A program made the position numbers and the translations under genes. A stretch of 64,000 nucleotides of DNA, taken from contig NZ_JAXCLX010000002.1 in the NCBI RefSeq assembly GCF_034044635.1, forward strand, positions 620,001 to 684,000, in the 5' to 3' direction. The notes under the pieces were generated by a model. That model made no database searches and was not told the origin of the DNA. It saw only the letters and a list, made by a program, of their open reading frames with translations. This DNA is from Dongia rigui (GTDB taxonomy: Bacteria > Pseudomonadota > Alphaproteobacteria > Dongiales > Dongiaceae). Positions 26,885-36,551 of the stretch are shown here, one piece after another. Each line of letters begins with the position of its first letter. The first letter of the stretch is position 1.

Positions 26885-27342
26885 AGTTGCGTTTGGCCGG
26901 ATCAGCGTCGGCGGGCATCGGTTTTGGTCTCGCCGGGCTACTCGGCATGTCGGCGGCATTGGCGGTCCCAGGCGACTTCGTCGTGCTGCGGGCGATGGAC
27001 AAGATCACGGCACGTGTATCCACCATCACCGTGCCGGTGGGCGGCAGCGTCAAGTTCGGCTCGTTGCAGATCACGGCGAAGGCCTGCGACAAGCATCCGC
27101 CGGAAGAGACGCCCGAGGCTTCGGCTTTCCTGGATGTGGTCGAGGAAAAGCCAGGTGAGGCGCCGCAATCGCGTTTCGATGGCTGGATGTTTGCCTCCAG
27201 CCCCGCGCTCTCGGCGCTGGAGCATCCGGTCTATGATTTGTGGGTGCTCGACTGCACCAACGAAGCGCCGCAGGATGCGGCTCAGCCTTCGGACGCGGCG
27301 CCCAGCAATTCCAGCACGACCGAATCCGGCACCACGCCGTAA
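26881..27342 (+). CDS. DUF2155 domain protein, exported
   Basis: 153 residues: signal peptide ([20 protein letters not shown], cleavage near ALAVPG), then the DUF2155 core [67 protein letters not shown]. The family is almost confined to alphaproteobacteria. It is periplasmic with conserved Cys and of unknown function. Its last 61 bp overlap the 3' end of the convergent aat gene; the acidic Ser/Thr-rich tail is encoded in that overlap. Confidence 0.87.
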   Translation: MKLRLAGSASAGIGFGLAGLLGMSAALAVPGDFVVLRAMDKITARVSTITVPVGGSVKFGSLQITAKACDKHPPEETPEASAFLDVVEEKPGEAPQSRFDGWMFASSPALSALEHPVYDLWVLDCTNEAPQDAAQPSDAAPSNSSTTESGTTP

Positions 27343-27965
27343 AAGGTTGCGGGCTTGGCGAGCGCTGCATTGAGTTTCTGGCGGTACTCGTCGCGCGGAA
27401 TTTCGATGGCGCCGAAGCGGCTCAGGTGCCGCGTCACGAATTGTGTGTCGAGCAAGCTATAGCCGCCGTGCCGCAGGCGCGCAATGAGATGCACCAAGGC
27501 CACCTTGCTGGCATCGGTTGCCCGGCTGAACATGCTCTCGCCGAAGAAGGCGCCGCCCAGGCTGATGCCATAGAGCCCACCCACCAATGCCTCGCCATCC
27601 CAGACTTCGACGCTATGGGCATGGCCCATCAGGAACAACTGGCGACAGAGGTCGAAGATGGTGTCGTTGATCCAGGTCTGTCCGCGCCCCGGCGCTGGTG
27701 CCGCACAGCCATGGATGACTGCCTCAAACGCGCGGTCGCAGGTGACGGTGAACTGGCCAGCCTCTCCCGAGAGACCCTGGCGCACAGTCTTCTTGAGGCT
27801 GCGCGGGATATGGAAGTTCTCAAGCGGCAGGATGCCGCGCTGCTCCGGATCGATCCAATAGAGTTCCGGGTCGTTGCGCGCTTCCGCCATCGGGAAGATG
27901 CCGATCGCATAGGCACGCAGCAGCATGTCCGGCGTGATCTTCGGCGGCTTGACCCTGTTGGACAT
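27282..27965 (-). CDS. aat: Leucyl/phenylalanyl-tRNA--protein transferase
   Basis: 227 residues. Aat signature: [34 protein letters not shown], then [46 protein letters not shown] and [19 protein letters not shown]. The enzyme adds Leu or Phe to N-terminal Lys/Arg, creating N-degrons for ClpS/ClpAP. It is convergent with DUF2155 with overlapping 3' ends, and follows accC on the same strand at a 62-bp gap. Confidence 0.97.
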   Translation of the reverse strand: MSNRVKPPKITPDMLLRAYAIGIFPMAEARNDPELYWIDPEQRGILPLENFHIPRSLKKTVRQGLSGEAGQFTVTCDRAFEAVIHGCAAPAPGRGQTWINDTIFDLCRQLFLMGHAHSVEVWDGEALVGGLYGISLGGAFFGESMFSRATDASKVALVHLIARLRHGGYSLLDTQFVTRHLSRFGAIEIPRDEYRQKLNAALAKPATFYGVVPDSVVLELLGAASEG

Positions 27966-28027
27966 CGGCAACCTCTGCTGTCCCGGACAACCCTTCGGCT
28001 AAAGACTGCCGCAGCGCCGGGTCAGCG

Positions 28028-29362
28028 TCAAATGCCGACGAACTTCTCCAGCCAGCGGATGTCGTAATCGCCGTTGATGAAGTCGGGGGCCGTGACCAGG
28101 CGCTGATGCAGCGGAATGTTGGTTTTGACGCCCAGAATGACCATTTCCTCAAGCGCGCGGCGGGCCCGCATCAAGGCCTCGTTGCGGGTCTTGCCATGGA
28201 CGACCAGCTTGGCGATGAGGCTGTCATAATTCGAGGGCACCTTGTAGCCGGCATAGAGCGCCGAATCGACTCGGACACCCAAACCACCCGCGGCATGGAA
28301 ATCCGTGATCAGACCCGGAGATGGCATGAAGGTCACCGGGTCTTCGGCATTGATGCGGCATTCGAAGGCATGGCCGGTGAAGGTGATGTCCTGCTGGCCA
28401 AAACCCAGCGGTGCCCCGGAGGCGACGCGGATCTGCTCGCGCACCAGATCGATGCCGGTGATCATTTCCGAAATCGGGTGTTCGATCTGCAGGCGGGTGT
28501 TCATTTCGATGAAATAGAACTTGCCGTCCTGGAACAGGAACTCGATCGTGCCGACCGAGCGGTAGCCCATGGCTTTGACCGCTTTCACCGCGATCTCGCC
28601 GATCTCGGCGCGCTGGTCGGCATTGAGAGCGGGCGAGGGCGCTTCTTCCAGCACCTTCTGGTGGCGGCGCTGCAACGAGCAGTCGCGCTCACCGAGATGC
28701 ACGGCGTTGCCATGGTTGTCGGCCAGGATCTGGATCTCGATATGGCGCGGATGACCCAGATATTTTTCCATATACATCTGGTCATTGCCGAAGGCGGCCT
28801 TCGCCTCGGCCTTCGCCATGGCAAGCGCTTCCTTCAACTCGCCGGGATTGTTGGCGACCTTCATGCCCTTGCCACCACCGCCGGCGGCGGCTTTCAGCAG
28901 CACCGGATAGCCCGTCTCCTCGGCGATGCGCGGCGCGTCGGCATCCGAAATGGCGCCGTCAGAACCGGGCACGCAGGGAATGCCGAACTTCCGCGCCGTG
29001 GCCTTCGCTTCGACCTTGTCACCCATCTGCGACAGATGTTCCGGCGACGGGCCGATGAAGGTGAAGCCATGCTCTTCGACCATGGACGCGAACTTGGCAT
29101 TCTCGGACAGGAAGCCGATGCCGGGATGGATGGCGTCGGCGCCGGTGATCGTGGCGGCCGAAATGATCGCTGCCATGTTGAGATATGAATCGCGCGAGGG
29201 CGCGGGCCCGATGCACACACTCTCGTCGGCCAGGCGCACATGCATCGCATCCGCGTCGGCAGTCGAATGCACCGCCACCGTGCGGATGCCCATCTCGCGG
29301 CAGGCGCGGTGGATGCGGAGCGCGATCTCGCCGCGATTGGCGATGAGGACTTTTTCAAACAT
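28028..29362 (-). CDS. accC: Acetyl-CoA carboxylase, biotin carboxylase subunit
   Basis: 444 residues from [20 protein letters not shown]; a 9-codon upstream extension is unlikely. ATP-grasp domain with [40 protein letters not shown] and [21 protein letters not shown]-type segment (here [10 protein letters not shown]). It carboxylates the biotin of AccB, the first half of malonyl-CoA formation. Operon aroQ-accB-accC, the usual order in many Proteobacteria. Confidence 0.97.
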   Translation of the reverse strand: MFEKVLIANRGEIALRIHRACREMGIRTVAVHSTADADAMHVRLADESVCIGPAPSRDSYLNMAAIISAATITGADAIHPGIGFLSENAKFASMVEEHGFTFIGPSPEHLSQMGDKVEAKATARKFGIPCVPGSDGAISDADAPRIAEETGYPVLLKAAAGGGGKGMKVANNPGELKEALAMAKAEAKAAFGNDQMYMEKYLGHPRHIEIQILADNHGNAVHLGERDCSLQRRHQKVLEEAPSPALNADQRAEIGEIAVKAVKAMGYRSVGTIEFLFQDGKFYFIEMNTRLQIEHPISEMITGIDLVREQIRVASGAPLGFGQQDITFTGHAFECRINAEDPVTFMPSPGLITDFHAAGGLGVRVDSALYAGYKVPSNYDSLIAKLVVHGKTRNEALMRARRALEEMVILGVKTNIPLHQRLVTAPDFINGDYDIRWLEKFVGI

Positions 29363-29381
29363 CGTCGCGGCTGGCCCCTGC

Positions 29382-29825
29382 TTACTCAATGACCAGAAGC
29401 GGCTCGCCGAACTCGACAGGCTGCGCGTCGTGGACCAGAACTTCCTTCACCACGCCATTGGCGGGCGCCGAGATGGGGTTCATGACCTTCATCGCCTCGA
29501 TGATGAGGACGGTCTGGCCCTTGGTGACCCGGTCGCCGACCTTCACGAAGGGTGTACCACCTGGCTCGGACGACAGATACGCCGTGCCGACCATGGGAGA
29601 CGTTAGGGCGTTCTTCGCCGTCTCTGCCTTGGCGGGGGCAGCCGGCGCCGCTGGTGCCGACACATTGGCAACCGGCGAGGCATGGACCACCGTGGCTGGT
29701 GCCGCCTGCGAGGTGACGCGAATCCGCTGTCCGTCTTTTTCCAGTTCAAGCTCCGTGAGCCCTGTTTCCTTCAGCAGGCTCCCGAGCTTGCGGATCAGGG
29801 CTTCATCGATATCGAACTTGCTCAT
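29382..29825 (-). CDS. accB: Acetyl-CoA carboxylase biotin carboxyl carrier protein
   Basis: 147 residues: an N-terminal helical segment ([20 protein letters not shown]), an Ala/Pro-rich mobile linker (residues about 50-70) and a biotinyl domain with the acceptor lysine in EAMKVMNPI. The ATG overlaps the aroQ stop (ATGA). The gene lies 19 bp before accC. Confidence 0.97.
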   Translation of the reverse strand: MSKFDIDEALIRKLGSLLKETGLTELELEKDGQRIRVTSQAAPATVVHASPVANVSAPAAPAAPAKAETAKNALTSPMVGTAYLSSEPGGTPFVKVGDRVTKGQTVLIIEAMKVMNPISAPANGVVKEVLVHDAQPVEFGEPLLVIE

Positions 29826-30298
29826 GCGCGTGCCTTCTTCGTCTTGATCAGATTGGCCATCGCTTCCAGGGCCATCAGATAGCCCGTTGCACCCAGCCCG
29901 CAGATGACGCCAGTGGCGGCCTGCGAGGTATAGGTGTGATGGCGGAACGGCTCTCGCCGGTGGATATTGGATAGATGCACTTCGATGACCGGAAGTTCCG
30001 TCACCAGCAAGGCATCGAGGAGGGCGATGGAGGTATGCCCATAGCCCGCCGGGTTGATGACGATCCCGGCTTTCGTGCCACGTGCTTCCTGCGCCCAGGT
30101 GATCAATTCACCCTCAAGATTGCTCTGGCGGAAATCGAGCGCCAAGCCCAAGGCCTTGGCCTTTTCGGCGCAGGCCTTCTCGATATCCTTCAGGGATTCG
30201 CGCCCATAGATCTCCGGCTGGCGCAGTCCCAGCATGTTCAGATTCGGTCCATTGAGGACCAAAACGGTCGGATTCTTGGCCAAGTCGATGTTTCCCAA
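29822..30298 (-). CDS. aroQ: Type II 3-dehydroquinate dehydratase
   Basis: 158 residues. VLVLNGPNLNMLGLRQPEIYG carries the active-site Asn and Tyr, NPAGYGHTSIALLDAL follows, and IEVHLSNIHRREPFRHHTY has the catalytic His region. It dehydrates 3-dehydroquinate in the shikimate pathway and forms a dodecamer. The start appears to be TTG at 30298, with only weak Shine-Dalgarno support. First gene of aroQ-accB-accC. Confidence 0.95.
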   Translation of the reverse strand: MGNIDLAKNPTVLVLNGPNLNMLGLRQPEIYGRESLKDIEKACAEKAKALGLALDFRQSNLEGELITWAQEARGTKAGIVINPAGYGHTSIALLDALLVTELPVIEVHLSNIHRREPFRHHTYTSQAATGVICGLGATGYLMALEAMANLIKTKKARA

Positions 30299-30498
30299 CG
30301 AAGATCGCGCGGGGAAGCCCGCGATTTCAGGCCCTTATAGCGGTGCCGGCCAGCCGGGGCAACCAGCGCCGGCTTGGGGTTTTCCAGAACTTATTCGGAA
30401 CTCGTTTAATGGAGTGCACATTTTTTTAATATCGTGCACAATTATGCGACTTTAATCCGGCCGCGAGAGCCGGGAATGGTGTCTGTCAGGGGGCAATT

Positions 30499-32181
30499 TT
30501 GGCGAATTCCGATGGGGCGCTGACCCCACCTCATCTTGATTCTCGGCTGATCGAACTGGGCCTCGAGGGGCTTGAAAGCCTGCAGCATGGCATCGGCCGG
30601 GTCCTGGATGCCCAAGCCCTGTCCCTGGGCGAAATCGCCGCGCGCAGCCAGCGCATGAATACCGCCCTTGATCAGTCCAGCGCCGAAGTCACGGCCAGCG
30701 GCCGCATCGCCGGCGATTTGCAGCAGTCGCTGGCGGCCGAAATGGCGGCGGTGCTTGCCAACATCAAGGCCGAACTTGACGCGGTGGTGATCGCCATCGA
30801 AAGCAAGGCCAGCGACGCCCTCACGGTCCTGCGCGAGATCGAAAGCATCGCCAAATCGGTCAACCTCCTGGCGCTCAATGCCACGATCGAGGCCGTGCAT
30901 GCGGGCGAGCAGGGCAAGGGGTTCGCCGTCGTGGCGAGCGAGGTACGGCAACTGGCACAGCGCACGATGCAAAGCGCCAAGCAGGCCGGTCGCAGCATCG
31001 ATCTCAGCGACGTGCAGAAGCGTGTCGCCGGCACGGCCGCCAAATCCGACCAGATGCTCGGCGAAATCGCCGGCCATCTGGCGCGCGAACTTGATCGCCT
31101 CAGTGCCAATTTCCAATCCATCAACCAGTGCATCGACGATCTCCGGGACAACAACCGCGTCATCTCGGTGGCGGTACCCCAGGCAACGGCCCGCAATGAC
31201 GGCGTCGTCGGCAAGTCGCGCTGGTCCATGCAATTGGCCGAAGAACTGGCGGCCGCCCTCGACACCGGCAGCGATGCGGTGCGCAATGTCCTCAAACGCC
31301 ATCATCTGCCGAGCAGCGCCGATTATGATCGTCTGGCCGATATCCAGAGGCGCGGGACGATCCGCATTGCGGTGGAGCCCGCTTTCGTCGGTCTGTCCTT
31401 CCGCCTGCGCCCGGGCGGCCCGCTCATGGGCCTCGACATCGATTACGCCACTGCCTTTGCCAAATGGCTGGGCGTGAAGGCGGAGTTTGTCGAATATCCC
31501 TGGGACCAGTGCACCGAGTTGCTGCATCTCGGGCCAAGGCCCGGCGAGGCGCCGGCGGATCTGGTGTGGAGCGCGCTGCCGCCCAACGCCGCTTATCGCG
31601 GCACCGCCTTCTCGGAAAGCTATACCTATCTCAATTACTGTCTGGGGCGGCGCGCTGGCGACCAGCAGATCCGCGGCGTGGACGATCTCGCCGGCAAGGT
31701 CTTGGGCTGCATCAATGATCCCGGCGCCTTTGCCACACTGGAAGCGGCCGGCATTCGCTGGGCCGCCAATGCGGCAAAAGCAGGTGGCAAGGTGCGCCTT
31801 GCCAACCTTATCGCCTATTCGGACCAGAGCCAGATTCACGACTGCCTGGTCGAGCGTGTCGTCGATGCCTTCGCCGTCGACCAGCCGATTTATTTCTGGG
31901 CGGCGACGGGGGCGGAGAGCCGCTGGAAGGGCAAGATCGAATTGCTGCCGGGCAATCTGGCGGCGGCCCCCTGGTATTATGCCGTCGGCGTCGCCGCGAC
32001 CGGCGCCGGCTACCAGCTTCTTGCCAAAGTGAACGAATTCATCCGCTGGTTTCGCGACCAGCCGGAACGCGCGGCGCTCGAAAAGAAGTGGCAGGGACAA
32101 TCGATCGCCGGCACCAGCACCTATCGCGACGAGCCCGGCAACCTCATGGGCGAGGAAGAACTGGCGCGGCTGCGCTCGTAG
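30499..32181 (+). CDS. Soluble chemoreceptor-like protein fused to a type-3 solute-binding domain
   Basis: 560 residues with two modules. Residues about 20-225 are coiled coil with the MCP hairpin tip ([20 protein letters not shown] at 113-132, followed by the conserved [17 protein letters not shown]). Residues about 284-530 are an SBP_bac_3 domain ([60 protein letters not shown]). No signal peptide or transmembrane helix is visible, so both modules should be cytoplasmic. Normal receptors have the ligand domain outside and in front; here it is behind the signalling tip. Start TTG at 30499 with AGGGGG upstream. The 3' end overlaps the convergent kinase gene by 38 bp. Confidence 0.85.
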   Translation: MANSDGALTPPHLDSRLIELGLEGLESLQHGIGRVLDAQALSLGEIAARSQRMNTALDQSSAEVTASGRIAGDLQQSLAAEMAAVLANIKAELDAVVIAIESKASDALTVLREIESIAKSVNLLALNATIEAVHAGEQGKGFAVVASEVRQLAQRTMQSAKQAGRSIDLSDVQKRVAGTAAKSDQMLGEIAGHLARELDRLSANFQSINQCIDDLRDNNRVISVAVPQATARNDGVVGKSRWSMQLAEELAAALDTGSDAVRNVLKRHHLPSSADYDRLADIQRRGTIRIAVEPAFVGLSFRLRPGGPLMGLDIDYATAFAKWLGVKAEFVEYPWDQCTELLHLGPRPGEAPADLVWSALPPNAAYRGTAFSESYTYLNYCLGRRAGDQQIRGVDDLAGKVLGCINDPGAFATLEAAGIRWAANAAKAGGKVRLANLIAYSDQSQIHDCLVERVVDAFAVDQPIYFWAATGAESRWKGKIELLPGNLAAAPWYYAVGVAATGAGYQLLAKVNEFIRWFRDQPERAALEKKWQGQSIAGTSTYRDEPGNLMGEEELARLRS

Positions 32182-34129
32182 CCGCCATCTCCCGCAGCGT
32201 GGCGCTGGGGCAGGTGAACTGCCATATCAGGCCCGTCGCCTGAAAATCCAGAATCACCTGGGCACCGAAGCTGGTACGGATCATGCGCTCGATCACCGTC
32301 GAGCCGAAGCCGCGATGCTTGGGCGCTTTCACCCGCGGCCCGCCGCTTTCAATCCAGCGCATCAGGAAACGGTCATCGGCAGCGCTGATCTGCCAGGTGA
32401 TGCCGATGCGCCCGGTATCGCTCGACAATGCGCCATATTTGGCGGCATTGGTCGCCAGTTCATGGAGCGCCATCCCGACCAGCTGGGCCGCATTGCCGGA
32501 GAGGGTCAGGGCCGGGCCGCCAATGCGAATGCGGTCGTCGAACAGATCCTTGAAATGCGCCAGCTGGGTCCGTACCAGGTCGTCAAGGGCAACGCCGTCC
32601 CAGACGTTCTGTGTCAGCAGATTCTGGTGTTCGGCCAGCGCCTGCAGACGTTCCTCGAAGCGCCCCAGAAAATCGGCGCCGCCGGTAGCGCCCAGTTGTC
32701 GCGCCACCGCCTGAACCAGGCTCAGGGTATTCTTGGCGCGATGGCTGACCTCGCGCGTCAGAAAGCGTTCCCGGGCCTCGGCATGGCGCCGTTCGGTCAC
32801 GTCGACGATGGAGCCGATCAGCTGCACGGCCTTGCCGTTCGTGTCGCGGATGATCTGGCCGTGATCTTCGACATCACGCCAGGATCCATCGCCGTGGCGG
32901 ATACGGTAGTTCGAGCTGTAGCGCTGGCAAGCGGAATCGCTAAGGCATGCATCGTGATAGGTGACATGCGCTGGCGCGTCGTCGGGATGGATGCGTCCAC
33001 GCCACCAATCGCTGTTGCCAAGATCGACCTCGTTCTCGCCGACGAACCGCTCCAGGCCGTAGGCGAAGACCGCAGTGCCATCGTCGGGTCGCGTCTCATA
33101 GATCAGCGCGTTGGTGGCGTCCGCCGCATGGCGGAAGCGCTTGTCGCTGGCTTGGAGCGAGGCGGTTTGCGCCTGGACGCGGGATTGCAGGTTCCGATTG
33201 GCGACCTTGAGGGCCTGCATCGATTGCCGGCGCTGTCGCGCCAGCGTGCCAAGCACCAGCGCCAACAATGACGCCACGACCAGGAACAGCTGCACCATGA
33301 ATTGCTGCATCCCGGTCGAGACGCCGAGGCGCGTCACGGTACCTTCGCCGGCCAAGGTATAATGGCTGGCCGTCAGCGCAATCAGCAGCGACGTCAGTGC
33401 CGCACCCAGCGTTTCAAAGCGAAGCGCTGCCCACAGCACCGGCAGCAACAGCAGGAAGTCGAACGGATAACGTCCGGTGAAAACCAGATGCGCCGTCACC
33501 ACGGATAGCGCCACCAGGCAGGCAACCTCGATCCAGCGGGCGGTTTCGACGCGGCGCCATTTGCGCCAGTTCTGCAGGACCGTGAGGACGGCCGGCGTAA
33601 AGACCAGCACGCCGGACGCATCGCCCACCCACCACAGCGGCCAGGCGTCGGGGAAGGACTGGCGTGCGGTGAGGGACACCGTGGCGGCCCCGACCGTCGC
33701 ACCGACGACGGGCGCGAGCAGGCCGGCCAGGGTGAAGGCCAGGATGTCGCGCAGATCGCTGAAACGGAACGAGGCGATCTTCCCCCAGCGGAGGAAAGTG
33801 GCGCCGGCCACGGCTTCCAAGGCATTGCCGGTGAAGATCATCAGGCCGGGGACGGGGCTGAGGTGGAAGAAGACGGCGCCAGCCGCAAGTTCGGCCATCA
33901 ACCCGGTGCCGATCCACCAAGGCCAGCTGCGCCGATCGGCAATGAGGAGAAGTCCCAGCAACAATCCACCCGGCGGCCAGATCGTGATACCGGCCACATC
34001 GGCAGAACCCAGCTGGTCCGCCAGCCAGCAGAAGGCAAAGTAGGTGAGCGCGAACAGCCCAAGGGAGAGAAGCGACGGCCGCCTTACGCTGCCGCCGGGC
34101 CGCGTCCCAGCCTGCCGCCGACCGACCAT
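32144..34129 (-). CDS. MASE1-PAS-HWE sensor histidine kinase
   Basis: 661 residues from the ATG at 34129, which has GGGGGA upstream; a TTG at 34144 is possible. About eight to ten N-terminal hydrophobic segments form a MASE1-like membrane sensor ([20 protein letters not shown] to [18 protein letters not shown]). A short coiled coil and a PAS domain (residues about 340-450, ending [14 protein letters not shown]) follow. The transmitter is of the HWE type: phospho-acceptor in [21 protein letters not shown]-box [13 protein letters not shown], and the W-x-E motif in MRWIESGGP. No response regulator is adjacent. Its convergent, overlapping neighbour is the chemoreceptor-like fusion. Confidence 0.88.
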   Translation of the reverse strand: MVGRRQAGTRPGGSVRRPSLLSLGLFALTYFAFCWLADQLGSADVAGITIWPPGGLLLGLLLIADRRSWPWWIGTGLMAELAAGAVFFHLSPVPGLMIFTGNALEAVAGATFLRWGKIASFRFSDLRDILAFTLAGLLAPVVGATVGAATVSLTARQSFPDAWPLWWVGDASGVLVFTPAVLTVLQNWRKWRRVETARWIEVACLVALSVVTAHLVFTGRYPFDFLLLLPVLWAALRFETLGAALTSLLIALTASHYTLAGEGTVTRLGVSTGMQQFMVQLFLVVASLLALVLGTLARQRRQSMQALKVANRNLQSRVQAQTASLQASDKRFRHAADATNALIYETRPDDGTAVFAYGLERFVGENEVDLGNSDWWRGRIHPDDAPAHVTYHDACLSDSACQRYSSNYRIRHGDGSWRDVEDHGQIIRDTNGKAVQLIGSIVDVTERRHAEARERFLTREVSHRAKNTLSLVQAVARQLGATGGADFLGRFEERLQALAEHQNLLTQNVWDGVALDDLVRTQLAHFKDLFDDRIRIGGPALTLSGNAAQLVGMALHELATNAAKYGALSSDTGRIGITWQISAADDRFLMRWIESGGPRVKAPKHRGFGSTVIERMIRTSFGAQVILDFQATGLIWQFTCPSATLREMAATSAAAPVLPRP

Positions 34130-34247
34130 GCCCAGTTCCCCCAAAACCGGCCCCGTCTACGCGAGAGGGCATGGGAAGTTAATCCCCGAGCCGGGCGATA
34201 AGCCAGCGAAACTTCGCCGATAAACCCGAAAACGGGCGGATATTCCG

Positions 34248-35039
34248 TCAGGAACCCTTGCGCGCGTCCGCGATAAGACCCTTGAGTTCCTCGATCGAAA
34301 GCGCGCCCGGCATGACATGATCGCCGACGATGAAGGTGGGGGTCGAGCGGATGCCGAGTGCCAGCGCCAGTTCGTGATTGGCGGTCAGCTGCTTTTCAAT
34401 GGCCTCCGACTTCATATCGGCCACCAGTTGCTCGCCATTGAGGCCTACCGCCGCGGCGACGCCGGCGATGGAATCGAGATCGAGCTGCCCGCGATGGGCC
34501 ATCAGCGCCTGATGGAAGGCCAAGTATTTGCCCTGCTTCTGGGCCGCGAGCGCTGCGCGCGACGCCAGCACGGATGGGTCGCCGAGGATCGGGAATTCCT
34601 TGAACACGATCCGGAGCTTCGGATCGTCTTTGAGCAGCCCTTCCAGGGCCGGCGATACCTGTTTGCAATAGGGGCATTTGTAATCGAAGAATTCGACCAG
34701 CGTCACATCGCCCAGCGGATTGCCGGCGACCGGCGCATCGGCATCGGCAAAGAGCTGGTCCTTGTACTTGGTGACGGCCTCCGACTGGCGGTCCGCCTTG
34801 GCTGCTTCCTCCTTGGCCTGCAAGGCCTGGATGGCGTCGCGTATGGTTTCAGGATTCTGCAGCAGGTAGTCGCGCGACAGCTTGCCGATCTCCTCGGCCT
34901 GCGCGGTCGTGAAGACGGCGCTGGACAGGGCCGCCTGCGGTGCCGTCTTTGGCTGAAGGATGCCAAGGCTGATGGCAAGGGCCGCTGCACTGAGGGCGAG
35001 GGCTGCCAGACCGGGAAGGTGACGCAGGAAACCAGACAT
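34248..35039 (-). CDS. DsbA/ScsC-like periplasmic thiol-disulfide protein
   Basis: 263 residues. N-terminal signal or anchor (LPGLAALALSAAALAISLGI), a helical region with RDYLLQNPETIRDAIQALQ and an AKEEAAKADRQSE coil as in the trimerisation stalk of ScsC/Com1-like proteins, then a thioredoxin fold with active-site CPYC (VEFFDYKCPYCKQVSP) and cis-Pro TPTFIV. Probably a disulfide isomerase or oxidase. It is 47 bp downstream of the M48 protease gene on the same strand; a pairing in envelope quality control is plausible. Confidence 0.9.
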   Translation of the reverse strand: MSGFLRHLPGLAALALSAAALAISLGILQPKTAPQAALSSAVFTTAQAEEIGKLSRDYLLQNPETIRDAIQALQAKEEAAKADRQSEAVTKYKDQLFADADAPVAGNPLGDVTLVEFFDYKCPYCKQVSPALEGLLKDDPKLRIVFKEFPILGDPSVLASRAALAAQKQGKYLAFHQALMAHRGQLDLDSIAGVAAAVGLNGEQLVADMKSEAIEKQLTANHELALALGIRSTPTFIVGDHVMPGALSIEELKGLIADARKGS

Positions 35040-35086
35040 GGGTCGAAATCCTTGGAACTGATGTGAATCGGTTGCGCCGCGTGGGG

Positions 35087-36475
35087 CTATTTGTTGGCCT
35101 TGATCATCTGCGCTTCGCTGATAATGTCATTGGCCTTGAGCCAGCCCGGCGATCCGGCAGGCAAGCCTTCGAGTGCGCGCTTGGCCTGCGCCCAGGCCTC
35201 GTCGGAGTTCCCCTGCGCCATCGCCTGTTCCGCCTGCGCCAGGGACGACATCGGCAGATTGCCGTCGCGCCCATAGGCCACGGACAGGAAATACCAGGCG
35301 CGCGAATTCCGTGGCTCGATCGTGGTCACGGCCTCGAGGTGCCGGATGGCGCTCTTGGTCAGTTCCGGCTCTTCCAGTTCGATCTCGACCTGCGCCACTT
35401 CCAGCCCCAGCAACGGTTCGGTCGGGAGCTGGTTGAAGGCGGCGGTATAGAGCGGCAGCGCTTCCCGCAGCTTGCCGTTCTCGAACAGGATCTGTGCTTT
35501 CTGCTCCAGGAAGTAGGGATCGTTGGGAATGTCGGCGAGCAGGCTGTCCATCAGTTGCAGCGCCTCCGGCATGCGGCTCACCCGAAACAGCGCGATGGCA
35601 CGGGCATAGCGCGCGCCAATGGATGTATCGGTCTTGGGGAACTCCTGCTCCACGCGCTGCAGCGGCCAGATATAGCCCTTCAGCTTCGCCACCATCCGCT
35701 CGTGTCGCGCGATATCCTCGGGCGGGTCCTTGGCATCGCTATAGGCCGATTCACTGACATGCTGCTCGACCGCCGAAACGCGGTCGGTGGTGAGCGGGTG
35801 GGTCAGCAGATAGGGGTCCTGGTTCTGCGGCAGCAGGAATTCCTGCTCCTCCAGCTTTTCGAAAAACTCGGCCATGCCGCGCGAGGACTGGTGGGTCGCA
35901 TCGAGAAAGCCCATGCCGGCCTGGTCGGCGGCGGCCTCCTGGGTGCGCGAATATTGGAGCAATGATCGCTTGGCAATCTCATTGCCCAGCGTCGTACCGG
36001 CGATGACTGCGCCACCATTGCCACTCGCGACGGCAGCACCGGCGCCCAGCAGCATACCGATGATCTGCTCGATGGTGGCGTTCTTGAGCTCGTCCTGGAT
36101 GCGCGACAGATGCGCCCCGGCGATATGGCCGGTTTCGTGGGCGATGACCCCCTTCACCTGGTTGGGCGTGTCGGCCCGCAACAGGAGGCCGGTATTGATG
36201 AACAAGCGCTGGCCGCCAGCGACAAATGCGTTGATTGAATCTTCGTTGACCAGCAGCACCCGGATCGCCAGCGGATCCAGCCCGGCGGCCCGGAAAAGGG
36301 GGTCGGCATAGGCGCGGATGGTGGATTCGATCTCGGCATCGCGGATCAGGCTTAAGGCCCGCTGCTGGGCCAGGGCAGGCCCGGCCGGCAGCGCGAGGCT
36401 CAAAGCCAGCAGCAAAGTGCCGATTTGTGCCCCGATTCGCCGGCAAACCTGCGTCGCATTGGCTCGGTTGATCAA
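35087..36475 (-). CDS. M48 family metalloprotease with TPR region (BepA-like)
   Basis: 462 residues: signal peptide (IGTLLLALSLALPAGPALAQ), then an M48 domain with zinc motif HETGH (VKGVIAHETGHIAGAHL) and a downstream Glu ligand in SRTQEAAADQAGMGFL, and a C-terminal half of helical repeats (ARAIALFRVSRMPEALQLMD; EKAQILFENGKL-type TPR units). BepA degrades or assists misassembled outer-membrane proteins such as LptD. Start TTG at 36475 with AGAAGGAAG upstream. Divergent from the GGT gene. Confidence 0.92.
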   Translation of the reverse strand: MINRANATQVCRRIGAQIGTLLLALSLALPAGPALAQQRALSLIRDAEIESTIRAYADPLFRAAGLDPLAIRVLLVNEDSINAFVAGGQRLFINTGLLLRADTPNQVKGVIAHETGHIAGAHLSRIQDELKNATIEQIIGMLLGAGAAVASGNGGAVIAGTTLGNEIAKRSLLQYSRTQEAAADQAGMGFLDATHQSSRGMAEFFEKLEEQEFLLPQNQDPYLLTHPLTTDRVSAVEQHVSESAYSDAKDPPEDIARHERMVAKLKGYIWPLQRVEQEFPKTDTSIGARYARAIALFRVSRMPEALQLMDSLLADIPNDPYFLEQKAQILFENGKLREALPLYTAAFNQLPTEPLLGLEVAQVEIELEEPELTKSAIRHLEAVTTIEPRNSRAWYFLSVAYGRDGNLPMSSLAQAEQAMAQGNSDEAWAQAKRALEGLPAGSPGWLKANDIISEAQMIKANK

Positions 36476-36551
36476 TCCGGGCTTCCTTCTCTATGCTCCC
36501 CGGCAATCGGGGTTTCGACCCAACAACTGGAATCAGGGCGGAGTTCACTAA

